A stretch of DNA of 32,399 nt from Perkinsus marinus ATCC 50983 (taxonomy: Eukaryota; Perkinsozoa; Perkinsida; Perkinsidae), in NCBI RefSeq assembly GCF_000006405.1, contig NW_003202100.1, positions 229,331 through 261,729 on the forward strand, read 5' to 3'. The notes under the pieces were generated by a model that ran no database searches, was not told the origin of the DNA, and saw only the letters and a list, made by a program, of their open reading frames with translations. Below, piece after piece: positions 1 to 10,378 of the stretch (positions are counted from its first letter, which is position 1; each line of letters begins with the position of its first letter). The position numbers were made by a program, and so were the translations under genes.

Positions 1-839
1 GGATATGAGCATCTTTCCATGATGGGAATAACTTCCATAGTGGAGATATTTCCATCATGGTGAAATGTTGGTGGGGAGTCCGCTGGATGTGTGTGGGGGC
101 CAATAGCCTACCGCTCCAGGCGTGCGATTGCTGCCTGTATATACAAAGGTGATTGTCTTGTTAGGGAGTCTGGACTCCGACCACATCCACTGCATCAGCC
201 TCTACGAGGCCTGTCGACTCGCCAAGGGAAGCTCCTGAGATACACTCTCGGTCGAGGCTGCTAGCCACAGCTCTGTTCACGGCTGGTGCTGTGGCTCTAC
301 ATAACTTCCCTGAAGGAATAGTCACTTTCCTCGCCACACTCGAGGACCCGTCTGTGGGAGCCTCTCTGGCCATCGCGATCGCCATCCATAACATACCAGA
401 AGGCAAGTTGCCCATACGTCGTCCTGGCCATCCTCGAGCGTCTCCAGGTATTGCTGTGGCCTCTCCGGTGTTGAAGGCCACTGGTAGCAAGAAGCAGGCC
501 TTATTCTGGACGCTTATCTCGGCCCTCGCCGAGCCCCTGGGAGGTGGGTATCAACGATAGAGGAGCCTCTGGTATGGTATTATTAGGCATCCTGGCATGG
601 TTGATCCTTGGTGAGATGATTAATGATGTAACTATCGCTGTAATGTTCGCCCTCACAGCCGGGATAATGGTGAGTTACACAATGGCGTATCGAAGTGAGA
701 TCCCCTCCAGGCATACATCGCTATAATCAAACTCCAATTCTCCGCCTCTTACTTCGATCCGACCAACCGATGGGCCGGTGGTGGCTTCCTTCTAGGGACA
801 GCTATCATGGCAACATCCTTAGTCTTGTTTCGTACATGA
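1..839 (+). CDS. ZIP-family metal transporter, ZupT-like (5' end outside window)
   Basis: Imports zinc or related divalent metals across a membrane, as known for the ZIP family. Exons read as 1-59, 120-148, 199-402, 448-543, 587-669 and 711-839 (stop TGA 837-839); all phases agree. The first exon has a TM2-like segment (MMGITSIVEIFPS). After a short charged loop come both signature metal-binding helices, HNFPEG (TM4) and HNIPEG (TM5), then AEPLGGILAWLILG (TM6) and a last helix ending GTAIMATSLVLFRT. This order and the two HNxPEG motifs match ZupT-type ZIPs; the N-terminal helix is outside the window. Intron 403-447 starts GC (AG|GCAAGT) and is 45 nt, so its retention would keep the frame and add 15 residues after HNIPEG. 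An alternative end uses a donor at 832 and reads on to about 916, adding a hydrophobic tail. Family call is firm; substrate is not. Confidence 0.9.
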
Positions 840-1493
840 ACATTACACTTTTTGTAGCTGGGATCGGCATACCACTCCTGATCATTTCTGTTACCCAATC
901 TCGGTATCGAATCTAAAACAGTTCGAAATTCTCATACCATACGAGTCGCACAGCTTCAGCTGTATACTGGGGAGCAGTTACTTTGTCAACCAATGTAACA
1001 TTGCGTTATAGATACAGGGGACCGCTCTGTGTGGCGAGAGTTGGGTCTAGTCTCACTCATGCGTCATTCCCGACCTGCTGAGACAATTGCTCTTACGGAT
1101 GCTTTCATACTGGTTGATCGGTAGCAAGGCGGTTCCGCGCGATGGAACCCAATAGCACCAAGAGAAGACAAAGAAGAACTTCAATGTTCGAGCTGCTCGA
1201 ACGCTCTCTCCGAACGCTTAGTTGGAGATTAGTCTGACAGGGACTGACTCTGACCGTCCATTTGGTCGTAGGCAGTTCTGTATTCGCCGTCTAGTTGTAT
1301 TTTTGGGGTTTATAATGATATGGCACTTTAGAGGCCAGGTTGGACCATGATCGAACATATGAGCTCAGATATTGTACGCGGATGTTCACTCCACAAATCT
1401 TGTAGATAGATGTGACCAGTTTCGATGTTTTTGCCGTTCATTCCACATTTCGCGGCCACCGTTGGTGCTCATCCTGAAGATGAGGACCAATGA
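840..1493. other. Intergenic DNA, no gene seen
   Basis: About 650 bases between the ZIP gene and the tandem array. I see no open frame with a recognisable product in either direction and no RNA gene. At 1342-1363 lies a stretch beginning GGACCATGATCG and ending ATATGAG that resembles one diverged unit of the array starting at 1494. Confidence 0.5.
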
Positions 1494-2348
1494 TACCAAG
1501 ATGGTCGGACATGAGTATCAATAGGACCAAGATGGTCGAACATGAGTATCAAGAGGACCAAGATGGTCGGACGTGATTATCAATAGGACCAGGATGGTCG
1601 GACATGAGTATCAATAGGATCAAGATGGTCGGACATGATTATCAATAGGACCAAGATGGTCGGACATGAGTATCAATAGGACCAAGATGGTCGGACATGA
1701 TTATCAATAGGACCAAGATGGTCGGACATGATTATCAATAGGACCAAGATGGTCGGACATGAGTATCAATAGGACCAAGATGGTCGGACATGAGTATCAA
1801 TAGTACCAAGATGGTCGGACACGAGTATCAATAGGACCAAGATGGTCGGACATGAGTATCAATAGGACCAGGGTGGTCGGACATGAGTATCAGTAGGACC
1901 AAGATGGTCGGACATGATTATCAATAGGACCAGGGTGGTCGGACATGAGTATCAATAGGACCAAGATGGTCGGATATGAGTATCAATAGGACCAAGATGG
2001 TCGGATATGAGTATCAATAGGACCAAGATGGTCGGACATGAGTATCAATAGGACCAAGATGGTCGGACATGAGTATCAATAGGACCAGGGTGGTCGGACA
2101 TGAGTATCAGTAGGACCAAGATGGTCGGACATGATTATCAATAGGACCAGGGTGGTCGGACATGAGTATCAATAGGACCAAGATGGTCGGATATGAGTAT
2201 CAATAGGACCAAGATGGTCGGATATGAGTATCAATAGGACCAAGATGGTCGGACATGAGTATCAATAGGACCAAGATGGTCGGACATGAGTATCAATAGG
2301 ACCAAGATGGTCGGACATGAGTATCAATAGGACCAAGATGGTCGGACA
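1494..2348. repeat. Tandem array of a 31-bp unit, 27.6 copies, with a 217-bp higher-order duplication
   Basis: Units begin GACCAAGATGGTCGGACATG and end AGTATCAATAG, 31 bp in all. The array spans exactly 855 bases (27 units plus 18 bases) and keeps its register without an insertion or deletion. Variants occur at a few positions: AAGA/AGGG after GACC, CAT/TAT in the middle, GAG/GAT, CAATAG/CAGTAG. The seven-unit block 1866-2082 recurs at 2083-2299 with the same order of variants, so the last expansion step copied seven units. Each unit holds GACCA-N3-TGGTC, an inverted repeat. Every frame has stops and 31 is not a multiple of three, so the array is not coding. Confidence 0.97.
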
Positions 2349-2771
2349 ATTTCTTGGCGCGCGCTATCTGTTTTGCGCTGACGATTCCTGCATTGTTGAT
2401 TTGAAGTGGCAGTCGCTCTTATTCTCTCTGGGTATCGATTTAACCTTAGTTGCTGATGAGTTATGAGACTGAGTACCACCAGGGTTGCTCTCAGGGGTAG
2501 CTACGACGGGTGTTGGTTTTATATCTATGCCTATTGATCTCCACAATCACATGTTCATGGCGGTATCCCTCTCATCTACGTCCGAGGTCCTAGGCTGTGT
2601 GAATAGTAGATCTGTGAGACCAATAGCGGATGGACTATCATTCTGAAACATTCCCTACTCTGCTAGCTCTAGTGAGGACCATGCCTTTTTGATGGGAAGT
2701 CTACTGTATTTGCTAGCTACTCTGCTATGCATGGTTACAGTCATGAGATGCTGGTCCTCGTACCTAGCCCG
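2349..2771. other. Noncoding spacer between repeat array and TPR gene
   Basis: About 420 bases without a supported gene. A 60-codon frame on the minus strand (2364-2546) has no recognisable content. The segment probably holds the promoter and any 5' UTR of the downstream TPR gene; I see no defined promoter element. Confidence 0.45.
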
Positions 2772-4998
2772 ATGCCGGCTCTGGAACGAGTAGCCGAAAA
2801 TGCCATGCGTGGAATCGCCAGTGGCGATTCGCCACAGACGAACGAAGAGAACTCTAGCTGTTGCCTCGACGCCTGAAAGGTCCTCTGAAGGTTTGGTTAT
2901 CGAAGGAGATTCTCACGGCGTAGTTCCAGCGGCTATGGCACAGCAGGAGCTCAGTGATGGGGTCTTCGATCATACTGATACCGTTACAGAGGGGGTGGGT
3001 ATCGATCCCGAGGCTCCTTTCCGGAACGAGTTCCGACCAGGGCTAGGCTTCTCAGAGATGTCGCCCAATCGTAATATATCTGCCATAGAGGCGGCACATG
3101 CAGAGACCGCCTACCATCAGCTACAGCTCGTCAAAGTTTCCCTGCTCTTTATCTCCTCATTTTTCTAGGGGGCATGCTCACCGCACTGTCCAGGATTCAT
3201 CGATGGAGCGGTCGCATTAGCAGTTCATCCCGTGCCTAAGGGCGCATCAGCGTGTTGCTATCTACGTAGAGCGGTGGCCTTCATGTTATATATCAGCGAT
3301 TACACAGCGCCCAATGGTACCGTGGTATAGTGCTGATGCTGGTGAACTGTTCGTTACAGCGTATTGGTCTCCTGGGGAGTTCATCATTGGCATTTCCATC
3401 ATGACAATCTCACAGGTTTTGAGTAGGACTTAGTCCATGTCCCATCGTCCACTGTTGTAATCACGTTGTTGTCATGCTTTTGGTGTGTTGGGTGCACATG
3501 GCTGGGTCATCGCCCTACTGTAGTGAATATCCTGTAATGGAGTGCGTAGTCCCCCCGGGCTCAGCTTTCCCCTCGTCGGATGGGTCCAGAATGGAAAGCA
3601 TGGAAGCTGAGGACCCACGGATCACTCTATTGAGGCCCTTTGCGGTCGCTGAGTCTACGTAGGCTGGTGGTGTAGAGAAGTTCCGGAACATATGTTGTAG
3701 GTTTGTGCAACTGACGCGACAGGAGAAGCACGCTGAAGCTGTTGCCGTCCTCGAGGCTGTTCTTAATGAGGAGCACCTTACGGTACGACCACTGGCTTGT
3801 CTCTGAGCAATTCTTAGTCCCACCATCAGGTGCAACGGATGCGCCCGTGTCTTCTGGCGTCGCTGTTTGAGCGTCTCTGCATAGGGTACAACACAGTAGC
3901 CCTCCATTTGGTAATGAGGTTGGTCTGACTAGTCGCAATCATCCTTTTTGTTGGTAGCTTCAAGCTGGCGAGACGGACGAGGCACTAGGGGTCTTCAATA
4001 AGGCTGAGGCCGTCACTGCCCTGGCCAATGTGAGTGGAAAATTAGGGATGTCGTTGCAGCAGTCTTTTTGCTGTGCAGCATCACATCACCCGAGGGGCGA
4101 GGTTGATCTTGCGAGCGGTAACATACAACAACCTCGGCTGTTTCTATAAGACTCTCGGCAAGCTGCATACGGCCCTCGGGTACCTCAAGAAGGCCCTTTT
4201 GATAGAGGCGCGGGAACAGCTCTCGGCAACACCTGCAGTGGCAGAAGCTTTTGCCTTTGTAATTTCCTGTGTAGAGATGCGGGGTTGGTTCTAAGGTGGT
4301 GGTCCCTTCAGAACCCATCGACGACCCATACGAACATGTGCGCCTTGTTATCGGAAATGGGTGATCACCAGCAAGCAGTGGTAAGAAGCTGAAATGTAGG
4401 ACTCCTTAGGGAGGTCATGCTTATTATGCTCGCTAGGTCCATGCTAAGGCAGCTTTGATGTTACTAAAGCAGCAACGAGCGGTTTACCTTTCTAAGCAGC
4501 CGCTAGAGGGCATGACAGGTAAGGCCGCTATTGATGGGGATGTCGTCGCAATAGGTGGGAAGTATGGTCGTGATTACTCTGTAGGAGTTAGATTTTATGA
4601 CTTGCTAGATTATTGCGAGTTGTACTAAATGCTCGTCTTGGTCAGACCTCTCTGAAGGCGAAGCTTCTGCCGCCATGCCGGCCGGTCCCAAGCCATTGAT
4701 ATGTACAGCTTTCTTCAACCTAGGATGCGAGTAGTACTCGGGGCAACTGCCACTTCCGGGATATGAGGAGCAGATACGAGCATCTACGCAAGGAAGGCGA
4801 TGCTATGGAGGCTTATATGAGGGCCTACGAGTTCGCCCTTGATGAGTTAGGCCTTGACCATTCACTGGTAATAGCATTAGTGCATAGTAAAGATGGTGGG
4901 AGTAGTCGATGGTGTGGTAGGTACATCAGATTCAGACCTGCTTGAAGCAGCTAGCGCAGAGACGGTTTCCCGCGTTGGAAGCGCCATCCTCTCAGTAG
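2772..4998 (+). CDS. TPR-repeat protein, kinesin-light-chain-like
   Basis: Tetratricopeptide repeats form helical-pair scaffolds that bind other proteins; the function here is unknown. The clearest repeat is TYNNLGCFYKTLGKLHTALG (about 4120-4180) followed by YLKKALLIEAREQ. Further TPR-like helices read GETDEALGVFNKAEAVTALA (about 3970-4029), EKHAEAVAVLEAVLNEEHL (about 3725-3780) and FFNLGCEYEHLRKEGDAMEA (split by an intron near 4728-4771). The C-terminus, LVHQIQTCLKQLAQRR and a stop at 4996-4998, appears only after removal of a 54-nt intron at 4870. The proposed ATG at 2772 starts MPALERVAENAMRGIA, joined by a short intron to a long open exon ending near 3129. Exons from 3130 to 3660 are not fully resolved and one could be missed. 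Repeat spacing resembles kinesin light chain or NPHP3-like families, but no specific member is recognised. Confidence 0.7.
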
Positions 4999-5178
4999 AC
5001 GTCAATGGGTGGGTTAGCATGAATAATGCGGTTGTCCATAGCATGGTGTTTTGCGTTGACAACAACAGTGAAAACCTCACGAGAGGAAGTTATTCGTAGT
5101 GATAGTCGTCCTTATTCAGCAATAGTAGGGTAGCATTATAGGACTCCCATACAAGTTTTCAATTGTTAACCATAGTAG
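4999..5178. other. Short intergenic region with acceptor-like TAG at the NECAP start
   Basis: Only 180 bases separate the TPR stop from the NECAP ATG. The sequence just before that ATG is a pyrimidine-containing run ending CCATAGTAG, with TAG at 5176-5178 directly abutting ATG. It could serve as a trans-splice acceptor; no spliced leader was seen in the window. Confidence 0.4.
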
Positions 5179-6911
5179 ATGTTGAATGAGTCTTCGGCTG
5201 GAGGGGATAGTGAAGAGCCAGTCCCTGATGACAATATAGAATACGTGCTCCTCAATAAGCCGGAATGCTATGTCTATAATGTGCCCCCATCGACTAGGGG
5301 GCGGGGGCATAAGGCTGGCGAGTGGACCAACTGTATTTGGCGTGGCCGACTGCAGGTAGCTGCGAAGGTGAGATATCACAGAAGTGTGGAAGGAGTGGTA
5401 GGCGCGTTGTTCAGGGTGCAGTACTTGTGATAAAGTTTGTCGATGCGAGTACTGGAGGTCTCTTTGCGGCTTGTCCGATCGCCCCGAATACGCCTATTGA
5501 TAAAGTGGTGGAACGGACGGTTGATTCTAGCCGGTAATATATACAGCCTCTAAGTTCACCACGATGGCTGTTGTCAGGTACTTTGTATTACGACTGAGCG
5601 ATGGTTCGGGTCATCACGCTTATCTGGGGGTCGGATTTGAGGATCGCAACGATGCATTTGACTTCAACGCGTGAGGGCCGGCATGTTGAGGTGGTCTGAA
5701 CTGCGCGCTGCAGGTGCCTGTATGATTTCGATCGCCAGCGGTCTCAGATGGGACCGAGTAGTGTACCCACGCCCGGAGCTGCTGGCCAGAAGGATCTGAT
5801 TGTCAGTACCAACATTAATTCCCTCCCGGTATTGTGCCCGACTTCAGAACCCTCTGCGTGAGAAGGCCCGGCAGGGTGAGGGTAAAGTGACTGTTCGACT
5901 GAAGGGAATGAGTACTACACATCAGCGCGCGGCTGGAGCATCCCCAGCCACTGCCCAGCAGGTAGTGCTCACGAGCTTATCGTCGTTCGCATGCTGTCAT
6001 TTAGGGGCCCTCGACAACAGGGGCGAGTGATGGTTCGGAAGGGCCCGACCTGGGCAGCTTCCTTCCCCCGCCCCCCATGGCTGGACGAAGTCGTCATGGC
6101 GGCAGTCACCGTAGTAGAAGGTAGCAGCATACTAGCTAGGGGATGTGTGTATCTCTGCTTCCTTATAGGGCACCTGCATCGGGCACCTCCCATGGATCCG
6201 TACAAGTGTCCACTGTGGATGATCTCCTTGATTTCAACGCCAGTGGTCCGCCGACCCAGGGCCCTCCCGCCCAACAGGAACCTCCGCTTGATGGGAACCT
6301 GGAAGCTCCGAATGCGGCACCTAATCCATACACACAGCCTGTCCCAGGGTATGCCCTTCCTCCACAGGGCACGATGGCTTCCCCCTATATTGGGCAGCCG
6401 GGGTATGCGTATCCTCCGATGCAGGGCGCGCCTGTGGGTGGGCCGCAGTCAGTAGCAGCAGCAGCAGCTCCTCAGCTCGCGATGCCATCTCAAGGGCAGT
6501 ACAGTGTACCCGTCCCTCAACCTTTGCAAGCAGCCGGAAATCCACCACCCGTACAGGTCGATTCGGCTATGTCGGATCAGCAGGCCCAACAGGGGATGAG
6601 CCCGGCGGCACCTGCTCCAGTGGGTGAGGCTAGTGACACAGTACCCGATCGAGCAGCAGCTGATCCTGATAGCAGTCATAGTGAAGTGGCGATAGGAAAG
6701 CAGGACAGTGGTGATGCATCCGGCCAACAGGAGAAGGCAGGGGATAGTATTGGTAGTGTGCCGCAGTTCGCTGAGAACGCGCATAACACGCAAACGCAGA
6801 GGGATGCGACCGACAGCAACTCGGTAGGGCTCGGTGTAAGAATGTGGCGCTCTCTACTGTGCGGTTTTATGTTAGCCGCAACTTCCACCTGACGAGAACC
6901 CCCAACAATGA
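5179..6911 (+). CDS. NECAP: NECAP, adaptin-ear-binding coat-associated protein
   Basis: NECAPs bind AP-2 and clathrin during coated-vesicle formation in the cytosol. Exons: 5179-5367, 5415-5533, 5578-5670, 5714-5801, 5848-5961, 6005-6120, 6169-6835, 6876-6911; introns 40-48 nt and phases agree. The N-terminal PHear fold is clear: [45 protein letters not shown], the family signature [27 protein letters not shown], then [17 protein letters not shown], which matches the conserved end of the domain. The tail, about 280 residues, is rich in Pro, Gln and Ala. It contains DLGSFLPP and DDLLDF, which resemble clathrin-box or adaptor motifs. The C-terminal WxxF AP-2-ear motif of animal NECAPs is not seen. 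The last donor is taken at 6836 (GTAAGA); reading through would end at 6892. The start is the first ATG of the open frame. Confidence 0.93.
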
Positions 6912-7018
6912 CTCGTCCGTTCGTGGGCCTCTCCCGCTCATGAATGGAGTTCACCGTCGCGTAACCGAGACTTCCCTTCTGTCTGTTTTTATCCGAGGGA
7001 TGCGTTGTGTTTGGAAAT

Positions 7019-7919
7019 ATGGATGACCAATACAGTGTCTCAAGGAGCATCAAGTCTTGTCGCCCCCAACGGCAATGGTATTCAAATGTCGTATGTGTAG
7101 CGAGGACCCTTGTGCGGCACTCTTTGGTAAACGTGGAATGGCCGAGACGCCCAAGTAGGCCGATGCCCATCAGTCTCAGGCCCCTCCTGCTCATCATCAT
7201 CATCATCATCATCATTTCAGGCGCCAAGAGCAAAGGACCCGTAGCGAGAGACGTGCTGTGCATAATTTCCAAGCACGCGACGAGCAAGCTTTGAAGGCTC
7301 TTGTTAAGTACGCCCTTCTAGGTTGGCAGTTTGGGTAGCTCACCCGATGTTGGCTATCAGGTCGTGGGAACAGTACGTCCATCCGAGAGCTAGAGAGTTC
7401 TTCCAAACTCATGATAGGCTCACCGACTCCTTATTGTCAATCGCTAAGAATATCCACTACACTGAGGACCCTATTCTGGTGAGTCATTTATCAAAGTCTT
7501 TAGTCATACTTCTGTACTGTAGGGTGGCGACTCGTGCGTTTATTGGTATGGAGATGTGACCAAGGATTTGCCCGAGCAAGCAGCTCTTCGTCTAGTCAAG
7601 CCCGGCGAGGTGAGTCAACTACCTGCGATCGATGCTTCGCATTGTTGTTGTTATCGGTAGGATGTGGAATCTGTCACGTATGTTAATCGTCTCCTGGCAT
7701 TCATATTCGCCACAGACGAGAGTTTCGAGAAGCTCATGCGTCTCCCCAAGGAGCCTTTCAAAATGGTAAGGGAAGTGTATTGCCAACACTAGGCGCTTCC
7801 CGCAGTTGAAAACGGCTCTCCTTGATACCTTCTAGCACGTTATTGTCCTCTTGCAGGTATGCGGTGACCAACTCTGCGTTAACCTCAAGCACATAGGAGC
7901 TGAGCCTTCCTACAGATGA
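7019..7919 (+). CDS. Unidentified small protein with eight-His run
   Basis: I do not recognise the family. Exons: 7019-7090, 7159-7307, 7361-7478, 7523-7609, 7661-7765, 7857-7919 (stop TGA), with introns of 44-91 nt; about 195 residues. After a basic N-terminus starting MDDQYSVSRSIKS comes a (CAT)8 microsatellite read as eight histidines (7192-7215). A charged helical part follows (QARDEQALKALVK, REFFQTHDRLTDSLLSIAKN). The last third looks conserved: DSCVYWYGDVT, ESVTYVNRLLAFIFATDESF, then PKEPFKMVCGDQLCVNLKHI near the C-terminus. Two cysteines and a histidine there could bind metal, but the pattern fits no named finger I know. There is no signal peptide or membrane helix. The start is the ATG giving an open in-phase first exon; an ATG 12 bases upstream (7007) is also in frame. 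Confidence 0.65.
7192..7215 (+). repeat. (CAT)8 microsatellite coding for poly-His
   Basis: Eight CAT triplets in the reading frame of the 7019-7919 gene, just upstream of TTTCAGGCGCC. The TTTCAG could be misread as an intron acceptor, but the frame runs open through it, so the run is best taken as coding. Confidence 0.8.
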
Positions 7920-8529
7920 TTAATATGATTCTCAATGTTCGAAAAACCATAACGACTATCGCCGGTAGCCCGCGGTTGGGTCAATCCCCACTCGGCTCTA
8001 ATAATTCCAGGGTTCACCGGCCTGTCTTACTATCTCTTCTCCTGCTATCGTACTTCCCCGGCTACTCCTGTTAGAGTCGCGGGTTGTGAATGTCACTAAA
8101 ATCGCCGCTTCTATCACCATATTTGCCCGGTATCTGTTACTGTGATGGTCTGTGGTATGCATAGCACACCTCTAGACTGTCATCAGTCGATCCTCTCGAA
8201 CGAATTACGATAAGTATTACAATCCTGCCTTGGTTTGGTGTTAAGAGTTGGACAGCAGTTCGAGTGGTATGCTGTTCTCGACACAGTTCCTCGACTAAGC
8301 CGGGACTAGTAGTCCCCGCTATTTATGCGGTACATGTCTCCTACTCACTTCGTTGCTTCCCTTTCCTTTATGACATTGTCAGGCCCGACCCCAATAATAT
8401 CTCTCTATGAAGTCTTCTTATGTCTCTGTGACAAGTTGTCTCAAGCGAGCTGTTGTCAGTGACAATAGGCTTAGTTGGCCGACCTTCCCTCGTAGCTCCT
8501 AGTATTCATCTCCCGCTGATGGACCTCCA
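7920..8529. other. Spacer without a clear gene
   Basis: About 600 bases with stops in all frames at short intervals and no recognised product. It may contain the 5' part of the unidentified gene that starts near 8530, or its promoter. Confidence 0.4.
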
Positions 8530-10378
8530 TTCCTTGACCAGTACCATGTCTACCTGCAATGGCGTCCTTGGATGGCCCCTCGATGGGCTCGACACACTGC
8601 TCCTGCGTGTCCCCGAACATAAACCCCCCCCCTCTTTTCTCTCTCACCAGTGTCATTCCCTCACCGTCTACGCAATTCTCAAACGGGCTTTTGACGCTGT
8701 AGGCCCTGGACTAGTCGATGGGGTACGCTACTGCTCGTTGTCTAGGTTTACTTCTCATCGGTAGATAGCCTTCATATTTCAAATTCGGTCAGATAGAATC
8801 ATAACAGGTTCAATGCCTTAGTAGCCCAATGCTCTAGCCGGCCCTGTACGTAGACTCGGGCCTTTCATCGCTTCCTTCTCCTCCCCTCCGTTGGTCGTCT
8901 TCCTTATTGTCTCCTTTCCTGCTGTGGATTGTGTAATTCACCACAGAAATGTTTACCGATGTGGTCGACCTTAGCAAATTCCCGTCCATTTTTTCAAGAC
9001 TAGTGGTTCTGACAGGTACGAGTGCCTCCTTATGGCTCTGAAGGTCGATTTTCCTCGCGATGACCCACAGCTATCCAGTGCTGGAGCTTAGCTTTGGCGA
9101 TGATGGACAGGACTCTTCTGAGGAATGTGCATCTTCTCTTTATTGTTGTTGTTTTCCATTTCAGTTGCGGCTGACAGTAGTCTGGTAGTCTCTATACAAT
9201 TGGCAGGGGCGAGTGTAGCATCCCTGCGACACCTTGAATCACCCAAGCGTATCTTCTTTCTGTAATCTCATCGCAAGCGTCACTGTTCACCCCGGATGTG
9301 AGTGATGATGACGACTAGAGAGTCCGACAAGAGCTGTCAGCTTTCTCACAGAACCGGTCCAGACGTCTTTGTTCTCGTTGCCACCTAGGCGCGTATCTGA
9401 CGCGATCGGAGGTGCAAAAGGCTCCAAGTTGGAGACCTGAGGCTTTAGTCTTGCCATATGGCTGCTTCCTGGGCATCTTTTTCCACCTCGGTGAGACTAG
9501 CTTGCGGAAGAATACACCATGTTCATGAGCTCTCATTGAATAACCAGTAATCGCTTTCCGCCTCAAGAGACACTCTGTGCTCATCAAGCCTCGGAGGTGT
9601 TAATGCAGCAGCACTGCTGCTTTCACGCTTCTACGGCTCGCATACGAAGGAACTGGCCCCTTCGATCATCCTTATAGCAAACTACCCATAAGTTATGGGC
9701 CATAACGGGTATACCCAGTAGAAATGAATTCACATCGCAGCAGGTTCGTTCAACAGCTATGTATTCGGTCGTCCTTCTGATAGGCTGGGATTGAACCGAT
9801 GTCAGAATGTGGGACCAGAGGTACACGATACGCCACGTATCATACGCGAAGAGCATAGCAGATTTGGTTTGCCAACTATCACTGATGTTGGTGTCTCGTT
9901 CGAACTATCGAGGGATATCGTAGGGTTTCAGCAGAGCACTTGGCGCTATACTACTACTGTTGAGTCTCAACGATACGGACAGTTAACCATAGACGGCAGT
10001 CCTTTCTGGGCAGTGTTGCTATGTTTACTTCATTTTAGGTTCATCGTGCTCGTCGATAAATTTGCTTGCTCCGACAAGAAGCGAATTGACATCCATTTAT
10101 TCCATGGTCTTTTCCAGCATCATTTGTCCAGATAGCGTCGTTCACTGTTTCCAATTCTGCCTCATTGACGATCATTGTTGTGTTCGAGGGGTGTGGGACG
10201 AAGCAGCTACTGTGGGGCCGACGATCAGCATCAATGGTGCACAGTACCTCATCGCTGTGACTTGGTCGGCAACTCAGTCGTACGCTTCGATACTGAAAAC
10301 GTTGGACGGGGAGGGACTTCTTCCGGTGGACTAAGGATGTTAACAACGAATCGTTGTCAACGATGTTGTGTTTGATAG
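8530..10378 (+). CDS. Unidentified multi-exon gene (boundaries uncertain)
   Basis: Exon-like pieces join in phase across introns of normal size, but I cannot name the product. From about 8975: QIPVHFFKTSGSDS joins at 9015/9071 to YPVLELSFGDDGQDSSEE, then across an intron near 9125-9163 to DSSLVVSIQLAGASVASLRH and LESPKRIFF, then at about 9320 to ESDKSCQLSHRTGPDVFVL. A further piece, VIAFRLKRHSVLIKPR, lies at about 9547-9590. The longest exon (about 9743-10010) reads SYVFGRPSDRLGLNR ... FELSRDIVGFQQSTWRYTTT ... TIDGSPFW. Downstream, two frames stay open to 10334 or to a stop at about 10375. Upstream, TVYAILKRAFDAVGPGLVDG (about 8660-8720) ends at a good donor after a pyrimidine-rich acceptor. 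The alternation of beta-like stretches suggests a soluble protein. Start, end and some joins are guesses. Confidence 0.35.

Noticed and set aside
149-164. A 16-nt micro-intron in the ZIP gene ending GTTAG, with others of 13-19 nt at 544, 13706 and 16839
   Set aside because: In each case a later acceptor gives a normal 43-58-nt intron in the correct phase and a better match to the protein family (for example AEPLGGILAWLILG, or LRIGRK joined to the PARP finger). Ultra-short introns are not needed.
1494-2348. CRISPR array or coding repeat
   Set aside because: Units are directly abutting with no unique spacers, the genome is eukaryotic, and all frames contain stops.
9315-9587. Minus-strand 90-codon open frame
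   Set aside because: It lies opposite exon-like pieces of the + strand gene and has no recognised domain; most likely a shadow frame.
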